Notes under the pieces: generated by a model | What the model was told of the DNA's origin: nothing | What the model saw: the letters and a program-made list of their open reading frames with translations, nothing else | The model's database searches: none | Shown here: piece after piece, positions 26,655 through 36,039 of the stretch | Layout: every line of letters begins with the position of its first letter | Numbering within the stretch: position 1 is the first letter of the stretch | Position numbers and translations under genes: made by a program | NCBI GenBank assembly: GCA_042663485.1 | Contig: JBHTAF010000001.1 | Reading direction: 5' to 3' (one strand) | DNA length: 64,000 nt | Source of the DNA: Natronosalvus sp042663485 | GTDB lineage: Archaea > Halobacteriota > Halobacteria > Halobacteriales > Natrialbaceae

Positions 26655-28412
26655 ATGGACGCCGAGACGCTTCGCGAGCGAGCCAGCGACCTCCCTCGAG
26701 AGCCCGGCGTCTACCAGTTCCGCGACCGTGACGACGAAACGACGCTGTACGTCGGCAAGGCCGTCGACCTCCGCTCACGAGTGCGTTCGTACGCCGACCC
26801 CCGGAGCGCCCGTATCCGACGGATGGTCGACCGTGCCGACGACCTCGAGATCGCCGTCACCGACACCGAGACCCAGGCGCTGTTGCTCGAGGCGAACCTG
26901 ATCAAGCGCCACCAGCCCCGGTACAACGTCCGGCTGAAGGACGACAAGTCCTACCCGATGGTCCAGCTGACGGCCCACGAGGCCCCGCGGATCGAAATCA
27001 CCCGCGACCCGGCCGAGGCCGCGACCGTCTTCGGCCCGTTCACGAACAAGGGACGGCTCGAGACCGTCGTCAAAGCGCTGCGGGAGACCTACGGTCTGCG
27101 CGGCTGCTCGGACAACAAGTACGCGGGCCGCGACCGCCCCTGCCTCGACTACGAGATGGGGCTCTGCACCGCCCCCTGCACCCGCGAGATCGACCTCGAG
27201 AGCTACCGCGAGGACGTGCAGTCGGCCGTCCGCTTCTTCGAGGGCGAGACGGGCGTGCTCACGGACCCCCTCCGGCGGGGGATGGAGGCCGCCGCCGAGG
27301 GCCAGCAGTTCGAGCGCGCGGCCCACCTCCGGGACCGCCTCGAGACCGTCGAGGCGTTCCACGGGGACGCCGACGACGCCGTCCAGTCGATGGGCGAGAG
27401 CCAGGAACACCTCGTCGACGTCGTCGGCGTCGCGATTCGCGGCGAGGACGCGACCGTCGCCCGCCTGCGCTCCGACCGCGGCAAATTGGTCGACCGCGAC
27501 CGCCACACGCTCGAGGCACCCGCGACCGACGAGGGAGCCGAGAGCGCCGTCCCCGCCGTCCTCGCGGCGTTCCTGGTCCAGTACTACGCCGAGCGACAGC
27601 TACCGGACGCACTGTTGCTCCCCGAGCGCCACGGCGATCCGGAGGTTGCCGCCTGGCTCGAGGCCGAGGGCGTGGCTGTCCGCGTGCCGGGCGCCGGCCG
27701 CGAGGCGAAACTCGTCGAATTGGCGCTGAAGAACGCCCGCCAGAACGTCGGCCGACGAGACGAGTGCGGCATGCTCGCCGACGCGCTGGGTCTCGAGCGG
27801 GCAAGGCGACTCGAGGGGTTCGACGTGAGCCACGCCCAGGGGACCTCTGCGGTCGGCAGCAACGTTGCGTTCGACGACGGGAGCGCCGACAAGTCGGGCT
27901 ACCGCCGGAAGAAGCTCACCGACGAGAACGACGACTACGCCAACATGCGCCGACTCGTCACCTGGCGGGCCGAGCGCGCGCTCGACGGGCGGGACGACCG
28001 ATCCGACCCGGACCTGCTGGTGATCGACGGGGGTCGAGGACAGCTGGAGGCGGCACTCGAGGCCCTCGAGGAGACAGGCTGGGACGTGCCCGCCATCGGA
28101 CTGGCGAAAGCCGAAGAGCGCGTCGTCACGCCCGACCGGGAGTACGACTGGCCGCGGGACGCTCCGCACCTCCACCTGCTCCAGCGCGTGCGCGACGAGG
28201 CCCACCGCTTCGCCGTCCAGTATCACCAGACGCTACGCGACGAGGTCTCGACGGTGCTCGACGACGTCCCGGGAATCGGGCCGGAGACGCGAAAGCGACT
28301 GCTGGGACGGTTCGGCAGCGTCGAGAACGTCCGGGCGGCGAGCCTCGAGGACCTGCAGAGCGTTCCTGGCGTGGGCGAGCGAACGGCGCAGACGGTGAAG
28401 GAGCGCCTGTGA
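26655..28412 (+). CDS. uvrC: excinuclease ABC subunit C
   Basis: 585-aa dual-incision nuclease of nucleotide excision repair. The N-terminal GIY-YIG nuclease (EPGVYQFRDRDDETTLYVGK) makes the 3' cut, a UVR motif (AEGQQFERAAHLRDRLETVE) docks to UvrB, an RNase H-like domain (GFDVSHAQGTSAVGSNVAF; LVIDGGRGQL) makes the 5' cut, and tandem helix-hairpin-helix motifs close the protein (VPGIGPETRKRLL; VPGVGERTAQTV). Complete. Not in an operon with uvrB. Confidence 0.97.
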   Translation: MDAETLRERASDLPREPGVYQFRDRDDETTLYVGKAVDLRSRVRSYADPRSARIRRMVDRADDLEIAVTDTETQALLLEANLIKRHQPRYNVRLKDDKSYPMVQLTAHEAPRIEITRDPAEAATVFGPFTNKGRLETVVKALRETYGLRGCSDNKYAGRDRPCLDYEMGLCTAPCTREIDLESYREDVQSAVRFFEGETGVLTDPLRRGMEAAAEGQQFERAAHLRDRLETVEAFHGDADDAVQSMGESQEHLVDVVGVAIRGEDATVARLRSDRGKLVDRDRHTLEAPATDEGAESAVPAVLAAFLVQYYAERQLPDALLLPERHGDPEVAAWLEAEGVAVRVPGAGREAKLVELALKNARQNVGRRDECGMLADALGLERARRLEGFDVSHAQGTSAVGSNVAFDDGSADKSGYRRKKLTDENDDYANMRRLVTWRAERALDGRDDRSDPDLLVIDGGRGQLEAALEALEETGWDVPAIGLAKAEERVVTPDREYDWPRDAPHLHLLQRVRDEAHRFAVQYHQTLRDEVSTVLDDVPGIGPETRKRLLGRFGSVENVRAASLEDLQSVPGVGERTAQTVKERL

Positions 28413-28528
28413 GCGTAACCGGTGAGATCGGCTGTGAACGGTTCGTAGAGCCGTAGGGATACGGATCGAGGGACGTCTCGACCTCGAGTCCCGGTCACCT
28501 CTTTGGTACTCGATGACGTGGGTCGCGT

Positions 28529-29038
28529 ATGGACACCGACATTCGCCCGGCCACGGCCGACGACCGCGAGGCCATCCGCGAACTCGCTCGCGAAACCTGG
28601 CACGACACGTACGCGGAACTCGAACCCGACGTGATCGACGAGACCGTCGACGCCTGGTACAGCGACGAGGAACTCGAGCGCGCGCTCTCGACGCCCGGCA
28701 CGACGATGCTGGTCGCCGAAGCGGGTGAAGAAGCGGGTAGAGAAGTGGGAATCGTGGGTGTCGCCCACGGCGTCGTTCAGGAGGACGAGGGCGACGTCCT
28801 CCGACTGTACGTCCACCCCGACCACCAGCGCGAAGGTATCGGCACGGCCCTCCACGAGCGCCTCCGCGAGAACCTTGAGGACTTCAACATGCGTCGCATG
28901 CGGGCGATCGACCTCGCGTCGAACGCCGACGGGCGGGCGTTCTACGAGGATCTGGGGTTCGAGAAAACCGGCGAGGGGACGGTCGATATCGGCGGCGAGT
29001 CCCGCCAGGAGGTCGTCTACACACTCGATCTCGAGTGA
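28529..29038 (+). CDS. GNAT-family N-acetyltransferase
   Basis: 169-aa acetyl-CoA-dependent acetyltransferase. The acceptor strand VLRLYVHPDHQREGIGTAL contains the Q/RxxGxG/A acetyl-CoA loop (QREGIG), followed by NADGRAFYEDLGFEKTGEG, a standard GNAT C-terminal motif. Substrate unknown. A TTTGGTACTCG-like stretch sits before this gene and before the next one. Confidence 0.88.
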   Translation: MDTDIRPATADDREAIRELARETWHDTYAELEPDVIDETVDAWYSDEELERALSTPGTTMLVAEAGEEAGREVGIVGVAHGVVQEDEGDVLRLYVHPDHQREGIGTALHERLRENLEDFNMRRMRAIDLASNADGRAFYEDLGFEKTGEGTVDIGGESRQEVVYTLDLE

Positions 29039-29114
29039 CGTCTCGTTCCCTCGAGTGACAGTCAATTCGGTCGAGAGACAACGCTTTGGTACTCGAAAAC
29101 GTAGCACACGTACC

Positions 29115-29408
29115 GTGTCAAACGACGACCTCGACGACCTGCTCGACGAACTCGACTCCCACGACGACCTCACCGTCGCCGAACAGGTGCTCACGATCCG
29201 CCTCGAGAAGCGCCGATACGGAAAACCCGTCACGATTCTCGAGGGGTTCGACCTCTCGACGGCGGACCTGAAATCGACCGCGTCCGAACTCAAACAGGCG
29301 CTCGGAACCGGTGGCACCGTCGAAGAGGGTCGAATCGAGCTTCAGGGGGATCACCGCAGTCGACTTCCGCCACTCCTCCGCGAACGCGGATTCCAGGTCC
29401 AGGAGTAG
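29115..29408 (+). CDS. SUI1/eIF1-family translation initiation factor
   Basis: 97-aa protein; the SUI1 domain is visible in RLEKRRYGKPVTILEGFDL…LKSTASELKQALGTGGTV… GDHRSRLPPLLRERGF. aIF1 monitors start-codon recognition on the small subunit. I propose a GTG start at 29115 because the coding signal and SUI1 length fit. A T5 run follows 10 nt after the stop (29419-29423). Confidence 0.85.
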   Translation: MSNDDLDDLLDELDSHDDLTVAEQVLTIRLEKRRYGKPVTILEGFDLSTADLKSTASELKQALGTGGTVEEGRIELQGDHRSRLPPLLRERGFQVQE

Positions 29409-29418
29409 CACTTACACC

Positions 29419-29423
29419 TTTTT
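29419..29423 (+). terminator. oligo-T terminator of the SUI1 gene
   Basis: A TTTTT run lies 11-15 nt after the SUI1 stop codon without a preceding stable hairpin, as expected of archaeal intrinsic terminators. Confidence 0.45.
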
Positions 29424-29591
29424 GTCGTCGAGCACGATCGGTCGCTCGACTGCCGCAACCGACGCGTTCTTTGGGACACCGACTCGAGAATAACACGACA
29501 CTCGAGCGTGTCGGGTTGCCACGGAGAGAACGGCAGCCAGCCGCCCGCAGCCTCGAGACGAAACTGACGACGAACGACGAAACCGACGACG

Positions 29592-30776
29592 ATGGACCTG
29601 CTGAATCGATGGCGCTACCGAGAGACCGTCCTCGCGCTCTGTACGCTCGCGTTCTTCGCGACGATGGTCGCCCGACTAGTGATCAGCCCGGTCGTCACCG
29701 ACGTCACCGACGCCTTCGGCGTCTCGAACTTCGTCGTCGGCATCGCGCTCACCGGCCTCTGGATGACCTACTTCCTCGCGCAGTTCCCTAGCGGCATCCT
29801 GGCCGACCGCTTCGGCGAGCGACCCGTCATCCTGGTCGCCGTCGGTGGCACGGCGGTCACGAGCCTCCTCATCGCCGTCTCCCCGGCGTTTCCGATCTTC
29901 CTGCTGGCGACGCTCGTACTCGGCGCCGTCGCGGGCCTCCACTACAGCGTCGCGACGACGCTCCTGACCCGAACTTACGACAACATCGGCTCCGCCATCG
30001 GCGTCCACAACGGCGGCGGCCCGCTCGCCGGCCTCGTCGCCCCGGCGCTGGCCGCCTGGATCGCCGTCGTCCTCGGCTGGCGCTACGCCATCGCCCTCGG
30101 CGTCGTCGCCGCCGTCCCGATCTTCGTCCTATTCTCCCGCTACGTCGAACCGACCGAGCCGCGCCGCCCCGACCAGCCGATGCGCGACCGGTTCGAACTC
30201 GAGCCCCTGCTCGAGGTGCTCTCGCGTCCGCCCATCGCGTTCACCGTGTGCCTGTCGATTCTGGCGGCGTTCGTCTGGCAGGCGCTCTCGTCGTTCCTGC
30301 CCACCTTTCTGATCGAACACCGGGGCCACTCCCAGACCCTCGCAGGCATCGTCTTCTCAGCGTACTTCGTCGTGCAGGCGCTCACCCAGGTCGCCGTCGG
30401 CGCCGTCTCCGACCGCTACGGCCGCGACCTCGCCGCCGCCGGCTGCATGGTGCTCGGCTCGAGCGGCCTCCTCCTGTTCGTCTTCGGCCCCGGCTTTCCC
30501 TCGATCATCCTCGCCGTCCTGCTCGTCGGGACGGGCCTGGGTTGGGGTGCGGCCCTGCTCCCGCGGATCATGGACAACCTCACCGACGAAGAGCGCGGGG
30601 CCGGCTTCGGCCTCGTCCGGACCGTCTACGGCGTCGTCGGCTCACTCGGCTCCGTCGCGACCGGCCTCTTCGCCGACGTCCTCGGCTGGAACGTCGCCTT
30701 CACGATTCTTGCCGGTCTCCTGGTCGTCGTCCTCCTCGCGCTGGTCACGAACCGGGCTCTCGGCCTGGGATACTGA
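29592..30776 (+). CDS. MFS transporter
   Basis: 394-aa transporter with about 12 hydrophobic segments. The MFS loop 2-3 signature is visible as GILADRFGERPVILV and the loop 8-9 counterpart as GAVSDRYGRDLAAA. Substrate unknown; such haloarchaeal members are annotated as putative drug or sugar-acid transporters. The gene follows the SUI1 gene after ~180 bp and converges on the PRC-barrel gene. Confidence 0.9.
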   Translation: MDLLNRWRYRETVLALCTLAFFATMVARLVISPVVTDVTDAFGVSNFVVGIALTGLWMTYFLAQFPSGILADRFGERPVILVAVGGTAVTSLLIAVSPAFPIFLLATLVLGAVAGLHYSVATTLLTRTYDNIGSAIGVHNGGGPLAGLVAPALAAWIAVVLGWRYAIALGVVAAVPIFVLFSRYVEPTEPRRPDQPMRDRFELEPLLEVLSRPPIAFTVCLSILAAFVWQALSSFLPTFLIEHRGHSQTLAGIVFSAYFVVQALTQVAVGAVSDRYGRDLAAAGCMVLGSSGLLLFVFGPGFPSIILAVLLVGTGLGWGAALLPRIMDNLTDEERGAGFGLVRTVYGVVGSLGSVATGLFADVLGWNVAFTILAGLLVVVLLALVTNRALGLGY

Positions 30777-30836
30777 TCTGCCAGATCCTCGAGACGATCT
30801 CTTCGAGGATTCTATCGGTTCGGCTTATTACTATAG

Positions 30837-30848
30837 AAAATATAGTTT
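30837..30848 (+). repeat. 12-nt AT motif AAAATATAGTTT, copy 1
   Basis: Lies between the 3' ends of the convergent MFS and PRC-barrel genes. It overlaps a 6-bp inverted repeat (ACTATA/TATAGT, 30830-30846). The motif recurs at 50314-50325 (minus) and, 11 of 12 nt, at 57828-57839. May act as a bidirectional terminator. Confidence 0.45.
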
Positions 30849-30880
30849 CGTCGAGCCATGGAGCCGAAGCGACGGAAGCG

Positions 30881-31294
30881 TCAGTGTTCCTCGTTCAATT
30901 CCCGTTCCTTCGTGACCGTCTGGTCGCCTTCCGGCGGGGCGTCCTCGATGTCCGCGGGACGAGACGCGCCCGAATCTTCGGTTTTCGCCGTATCGACGCC
31001 GCCCTCGCTCTCGCCGTCGCCCGCCTCCCGCTCGTCCCAGGACGGCCCCTCGCTCGAGGGAAACGCCTCGAGTCGGATCGCCTCGTCGACCGTTCGAACG
31101 TCGCTCTCGTGGAGCGGGACGGCGTCCTGAGGGTCGGACGACCAGCCGAGGGCTGCCCTGAGCGAATCGACGACGCCCGGCTCCGGTTCGACGAACGCGG
31201 TTTCGTCCTCGACCGAAACGACGACGCCGACCGCCGCTCCCTCGTCGTTTTCGACTGTCTTTCCGACGTCGTCAGCCGTGAAGGTGGCGCACAT
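30881..31294 (-). CDS. PRC-barrel-like protein, paralogue 1
   Basis: 137-aa protein. The first ~80 residues (FTADDVGKTVENDEGAAVGV…) form a PRC-barrel-like fold; the rest is acidic and low-complexity. It is clearly paralogous with the 277-aa product at 34988-35821, sharing FTADDVGK, LRAALGW and the DAVPL motif at matching positions. PRC-barrel proteins often bind RNA or photosynthetic complexes; here the role is unknown. Start ATG 31294, beside a GGGCTAGCCC palindrome (31298-31307). Confidence 0.75.
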   Translation of the reverse strand: MCATFTADDVGKTVENDEGAAVGVVVSVEDETAFVEPEPGVVDSLRAALGWSSDPQDAVPLHESDVRTVDEAIRLEAFPSSEGPSWDEREAGDGESEGGVDTAKTEDSGASRPADIEDAPPEGDQTVTKERELNEEH

Positions 31295-31479
31295 ACACTG
31301 GGCTAGCCCCGCCTCGAGCGAATAGTGTGGTGCCTGCATCGGCTGGCAGGTCCGGGAGGGTCGTTCGAGCGTAGACGCCGTCCCATCGCCGGCGGCGTCA
31401 GAATCCCATCGTCGGAGTCGAGCCACCACCCAGCACACACGCGGCAATGGCTTTTCGAGGTGGCCGTGGACCGTTCCCT

Positions 31480-32418
31480 ATGGACTGGAATGCCCTTCGC
31501 GACGCGTGTAGAGGCCTCGAGTCTGGAAGCGAACTCGTGACGCCGGTCTCCGAGCGCGCCTTCCGAATTACCGACGCGCTCGAGGACCGACTCGTGGTCC
31601 AGTTCGTCGACAGCGGCGAGGAACGCCCGCTCCACCGCGAACAGTTCGACGTGCTGGCCGAGCAACTCGAGGGCGGCCCGATCCCGCTCGCGGAACTCCC
31701 GCCGGGCGTCGAACCGTACGCGAGCGTCCTGAGCTGTTCGGACGAACACGTCTCCGACGGCGAGACCCTCGAGCGTGCCCCGGAGGAGGCCGTCGCGGGT
31801 GAGAGCCCGCACCTCGTCTCGCCCGAGGACGCCCGGACGAGCCTCGAGCGGGTGCACGACGACGCCACCCTGCTCGCCGATCAGCTCGAGCGCCTCGGAC
31901 GCGACGGACGCGTCGAGCCGTCGACGCTCGACACGGAGACTCTGACCGACCTGTACGTCCTGCTCTCGGACGTCCAGCGGGGGTCCGATCGGGTGCGGCG
32001 AACGGCCGGCGAGACGCTCCTCGAGCGGCTCGGCCCCGATCAACAGCTCCACGGTCGCTTCGGGACGGTCCGGCGAACGACCCGCGACCGGCGCCAGCCG
32101 AAAGACGAGGACGTCGTCCTGGACGCCCTCGACGAGCACGGCATCCCCCACGAGTGGGTGCTCGGGGTCGATTCCGACAAGCTGGACGTCGTCCTGGCGG
32201 TAACCGACCTCGAGCCCGACGCCGTCTACGACGTCGAGCAGCAGGTGTACGTCCAGAAGACCGGTGTCGACGAGGGCGAGAAGTACTCCCGGCTGCAGGG
32301 GCTGGCCGAGCGCCTCGAGGACGTCGACGCGGAAACCGCCGGCCAGATCGACGAGTCGCTCTACGACGACCTCAGCGACCTCGAGCAGCGGCTCGAGGAG
32401 GCGCTCTCGGCGGGGTGA
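31480..32418 (+). CDS. uncharacterised haloarchaeal protein
   Basis: 312-aa soluble, acidic protein not resembling a family I can name. It begins MDWNALRDACRGLESGSELV, has a central helical part rich in Glu/Arg, and ends in a coiled-coil-like segment (DDLSDLEQRLEEALSAG). Two repeated-looking sub-sections each have a VxxV-Q-F/Y strand pattern. Start chosen at ATG 31480; divergent from the PRC-barrel paralogue, sharing a 185-bp upstream region. Confidence 0.7.
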   Translation: MDWNALRDACRGLESGSELVTPVSERAFRITDALEDRLVVQFVDSGEERPLHREQFDVLAEQLEGGPIPLAELPPGVEPYASVLSCSDEHVSDGETLERAPEEAVAGESPHLVSPEDARTSLERVHDDATLLADQLERLGRDGRVEPSTLDTETLTDLYVLLSDVQRGSDRVRRTAGETLLERLGPDQQLHGRFGTVRRTTRDRRQPKDEDVVLDALDEHGIPHEWVLGVDSDKLDVVLAVTDLEPDAVYDVEQQVYVQKTGVDEGEKYSRLQGLAERLEDVDAETAGQIDESLYDDLSDLEQRLEEALSAG

Positions 32419-32492
32419 TCGGGTGGCGGGCCGTATGGTAGATCAACTCTGCCCGAGTTCGTGAGTCACCCCGGTTTCGTGACGGCTGCTCT

Positions 32493-34796
32493 CTATCGCT
32501 GCGGCTGGTCCTCGCCCCAGTCCTCCGCTCTCGAAAGCGTGAACGAGAACGTCGTTCCCTCGCCGAGTGTCGATCGAACCCAGATATCTCCGCCGTGACG
32601 GTCGACGATCCGCTGACAGAGCGCGAGCCCGATGCCCGCTCCGTCGTGCTCCTCGCGACTGTGCAGCCGGTTGAAGATCGTGAAGATGCGATCCTGGTCC
32701 TCGGGAGCGATGCCGATGCCGTTATCCCGGATCGAAATCACCGGCTTCGTCCCCCGGTGGCCGGACTCAATCCGAATTTGAGGCGGGTCGTCCCCGCTGT
32801 ACGTGATCGCGTTGTCCAGGAGGTTCTGGAAGACCTGCTGTAACTGGGTCGCGTCCCCGTCGACCCGTGGCAGGTTGTCCCTCGTAATATCGGCGCCTGC
32901 TTCGTCGATCTGGATTCGAAGGTTATCGAGCGCATCGTCGAGGACGGCGTCGAGGTCGACCGGCTCGAGCGAACCGCTCTCCGTGTCGACGCGGGAGTAC
33001 GCGAGGAGTCCGTCGATCATCTCACGCATGCGGTCGGCGCCGTCGACGGCGAATTCCAGGAACTCCTCGCCGTCCTCGTTGAGAACCTCCTCGTAGCGCT
33101 GCTCGAGCAGTTGCAGGTAACTCGAGACCATTCGCAGCGGTTCCTGGAGGTCGTGGGAGGCGGCGTAGGCGAACTGCTCGAGGCGTTCGTTCGACTCCTC
33201 GAGTCGCTCGACCGTCTCTTCGAGTTTCCGCTCGTACTCCTTGCGCTCCGTGATGTCCTGGGCCATCGTCATTCCGGCGAAGACGTCGCCCCGTTCGTCA
33301 GTGATCGGAACCGCATGGAGCACCCACTCCCGGTCGGCGTAGGAGAGTTCGACCGACCGCTCTTCCCCCTCGAGCGCGGCCCGGAAGGCGGGCTCGAGCG
33401 CGCTCCACGTTTCGTCCGACCAAACGTCACACGCCCGGTTCCCCTCCAGATCGGCCGGGTCCACCGGAATGCGGTCGAAACCCTGCCCGGCCGCCAGCGT
33501 GTACGTGAGGTCGTCGTCGAAGAGCGTCACCAACCCGTTCGGAAAGCACTCCGCGAGCGTCCGGTGACGCTGCTCGGACTTCTCGAGTTTTCGTTCGCGC
33601 ACCCTGTGCTCGGTGACGTCCCGGAAGTAGACCGATACGCCCGTCTCGGAGGGGTAGACGTGTTCCTCGAACCAGGCGTCGTACGGCTCGAAGTAATCCA
33701 CCATCGAGACGGGCTCCTGCGTCGTCATCGCCTCGCGGTACCGCCGCTCGAACTCAGTGTCGACGACCTCCGGGAACGCGTCCCAGATCACCCGTCCGAG
33801 GAGTTCGTCCTCGGCGGCGTCGAGAATCGATTCAGCGCTCTCGTTGACATGGGTGAACTCCCAGTCGTCGTTCAGCGCGATGACGCCGTCGGTGATGCGG
33901 CCGTAGATCTCGTCCAGTTCGGCCGTGAGCTCGCGTTGTCGACGCTCGAGCGCGCGTTCGCGCTCTTTGAGGTCGGTGATGTCTTCGCCGGTCGTCACGA
34001 CGCGTTCGATGGTCCCCGCGTCGTCGAAGAGGGGCGCGGCGTTGATCGAGAACCAGCGACGGTCGCCGCTGGGGAGATCAACCCGGAAGTGCCGATCGTA
34101 CACCGGTTCTCCCGTCTCCAGCGTGATCGCGAAAGGGTGGTCTGCGGTCGAAATTCGCTCCCCGGTCTCGTCGTAGACCGCTCGGTTCGACGGGTCGTAC
34201 GTCTGCACCTCGCGCTCCGGGATCTCGAGCATCTCCCTGAGGCGGTCGTTCATTCGCGTGACCTCGCCGTCCGAGTCGAGCACCTGAATGCCGATCGGAC
34301 TCGTCTCGAGAATCTGGTCGGTCAGGTCGCGCTCGAGTCGGAGTTGCTGTTCGCGATCCACGAGTCGCCGTTCCACGTGATTCCGGTCGGACACGTCGCG
34401 GACGATCCCCACGGTCCCTTCGAACATTCCATCTTCGAGAAGGACGTTCGGTCGAAGTTCACAGGGAATTTCCTCTCCGTCCGCGGTTCTGACGGCGAGT
34501 TCGAACGTTCGGTTCAGTCGACCGTCGGCCGAAAGGTGCTCCTCGATGGCCCGTCGGATTCGTTCGACGTCGTCGTCCTCGAGGACGAAGGAGACGTGTT
34601 CGCCGAGGAGTTCGGCTCGTTCGTACCCGGTCATCTCGACGATGACGTCGTTGACCGCAGTGAAGCGGCCGGCGGGATCGAGCTGGTAGATTCCGTCGCT
34701 GACGGCGTTGACGAGCGTACGGAATCGCTCGAGCGCCACGTCGGCGTCGGAATCGGCCCAGAACGCCCCATCCGTCGCGTCCGCTCGTCGATTCAT
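32493..34796 (-). CDS. PAS-domain sensor histidine kinase
   Basis: 767-aa soluble kinase with about four PAS segments (NAVSDGIYQLDPAGRF; ETSPIGIQVLDSDGEV; RITDGVIALNDDWEF; ECFPNGLVTLFDDDL), separated by coiled stretches. The dimerisation/phosphoacceptor helix carries the H-box (AASHDLQEPLRM, His about residue 547), then an HATPase_c domain with DNAITYSGDDPP, DNGIGIAPEDQDRIF and GAGIGLALCQRI. No transmembrane helix, so it senses a cytoplasmic signal (redox, light or ligand). No response regulator is adjacent. Start chosen at ATG 34796. Confidence 0.9.
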   Translation of the reverse strand: MNRRADATDGAFWADSDADVALERFRTLVNAVSDGIYQLDPAGRFTAVNDVIVEMTGYERAELLGEHVSFVLEDDDVERIRRAIEEHLSADGRLNRTFELAVRTADGEEIPCELRPNVLLEDGMFEGTVGIVRDVSDRNHVERRLVDREQQLRLERDLTDQILETSPIGIQVLDSDGEVTRMNDRLREMLEIPEREVQTYDPSNRAVYDETGERISTADHPFAITLETGEPVYDRHFRVDLPSGDRRWFSINAAPLFDDAGTIERVVTTGEDITDLKERERALERRQRELTAELDEIYGRITDGVIALNDDWEFTHVNESAESILDAAEDELLGRVIWDAFPEVVDTEFERRYREAMTTQEPVSMVDYFEPYDAWFEEHVYPSETGVSVYFRDVTEHRVRERKLEKSEQRHRTLAECFPNGLVTLFDDDLTYTLAAGQGFDRIPVDPADLEGNRACDVWSDETWSALEPAFRAALEGEERSVELSYADREWVLHAVPITDERGDVFAGMTMAQDITERKEYERKLEETVERLEESNERLEQFAYAASHDLQEPLRMVSSYLQLLEQRYEEVLNEDGEEFLEFAVDGADRMREMIDGLLAYSRVDTESGSLEPVDLDAVLDDALDNLRIQIDEAGADITRDNLPRVDGDATQLQQVFQNLLDNAITYSGDDPPQIRIESGHRGTKPVISIRDNGIGIAPEDQDRIFTIFNRLHSREEHDGAGIGLALCQRIVDRHGGDIWVRSTLGEGTTFSFTLSRAEDWGEDQPQR

Positions 34797-34987
34797 GACT
34801 GCGTGCACAATGTTGGTGGTGATAAACGCTCCCCGTCGCGCTGCATCGGGGATGGATTCGGCGCGTCCTCGAGAAGTCGAGGGAGTCGACAGACGAGTCG
34901 CGCAGAGAGAGCGTTCGCCGCAAACGACGCTCGGAGAAGAAGCGGGAGGGAAAGAAAACGAAGGCAACGTCCGACGAGGCAAGAACC

Positions 34988-35821
34988 TTACCGGTTCGAT
35001 TCGTCGTCCCGCTCGTCGGCCTCATCGCCGCTTTCCGTTCGGCGTTCTTCCTCGTCGCCGTCGGAGTCCGAACGCTTCGAGCCCTCGAGGCCCTCGCGAA
35101 CCGCGTCCGGTTCGACCGCCGCGTCAGTCCGCTGGCCGACGTCCTCGCCCGGACGAACCTCGGCTTCCGGGTCACGGTCCGTGAGTTCGGTCGGATCCAC
35201 CTCGAGTTCCCGGCGCTGGGCTTCCTCGATCTCCTCGAGTTCCTCGAGGTCTGTGGCCGGGTCGACCGACCCGCTCGAGTCGCCGTCCGCGAGCGGATCC
35301 GTCTCGTCTGCGGCGTCGATTTCGCCGACGGGATCCGTGACGTCCGCCGGGTTGCCGGCCGGTTCTCCTCGACGCTCTTCGTCCCCGTCGATTCGCTCCC
35401 CCGCGTCCGCCCCTGGGTCCGGATCGTCCTCCCCGGGCGGCGCCGACGGCTCCTCCTGGTTGCTCGTGACCGGTTCCCCTGGTGTGTACTCCTCGTCGGG
35501 AGCGGGGGTGTTCTTCCCCGAGGCTTCCGACGATGGCAACTCCGAGTCGGCCGGGCTCGCGTCGCTCGTCAGGTCCTCCCCGGGGAACGACGGGTCGAGC
35601 CGAACCGCGTCCTCCGTAACCCGGTCGACGGCGTCGTCCGCGAGGGGGACGGCGTCCTCCCGGCCGCCCCACCCGAGCGCGGCCCTCGTGGAGGCCGCCA
35701 TCTCCGGGTCCGGTTCGACGTAGGCCGTCCCGGGGTCGACGGCAGTGACGATACCGACCGTGTCTCCCGACGCGGTCTCGACCGACTTGCCGACATCGTC
35801 CGCGGTGAATACTGGACTCAT
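34988..35821 (-). CDS. PRC-barrel-like protein, paralogue 2, with long acidic tail
   Basis: 277-aa protein. Residues 1-80 match paralogue 1 at 30881-31294 (SPVFTADDVGKSVETASGD; LRAALGWGG; DAVPLADDAV). The remaining ~190 residues are low-complexity Glu/Asp/Ser/Pro, ending in a coiled-coil-like stretch (LEELEEIEEAQRRELEVDPT). Upstream neighbour of the histidine kinase on the same strand (~190 bp). The shared N-terminus suggests a local duplication; function unknown. Confidence 0.78.
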   Translation of the reverse strand: MSPVFTADDVGKSVETASGDTVGIVTAVDPGTAYVEPDPEMAASTRAALGWGGREDAVPLADDAVDRVTEDAVRLDPSFPGEDLTSDASPADSELPSSEASGKNTPAPDEEYTPGEPVTSNQEEPSAPPGEDDPDPGADAGERIDGDEERRGEPAGNPADVTDPVGEIDAADETDPLADGDSSGSVDPATDLEELEEIEEAQRRELEVDPTELTDRDPEAEVRPGEDVGQRTDAAVEPDAVREGLEGSKRSDSDGDEEERRTESGDEADERDDESNR

Positions 35822-36039
35822 ACGAGTCGATCTAACACAGCCCGTTCGAAGTGGTTCGTGCCTGCATGGTCCTGCCTCGGCCAGTCCTTTCGATTCGCGC
35901 TGTAATCGCCCTTCACGAACCGCCTTCAGCGTCCCTCACGACTGCTCGAGCACTCGGTCGGTGTCGCTCATGGGTTGATCGACACGCATCGGCAACAAAC
36001 AGGTGATCGCTGCTCACGCAACCCGCGGGCCGAAGTCCC

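Noticed and set aside
31298..31307. GGGCTAGCCC palindrome as an operator for the PRC-barrel paralogue 1
   Set aside because: It is 4-13 nt before the ATG, but a single short palindrome with no similar site near paralogue 2 is too weak to claim regulation.
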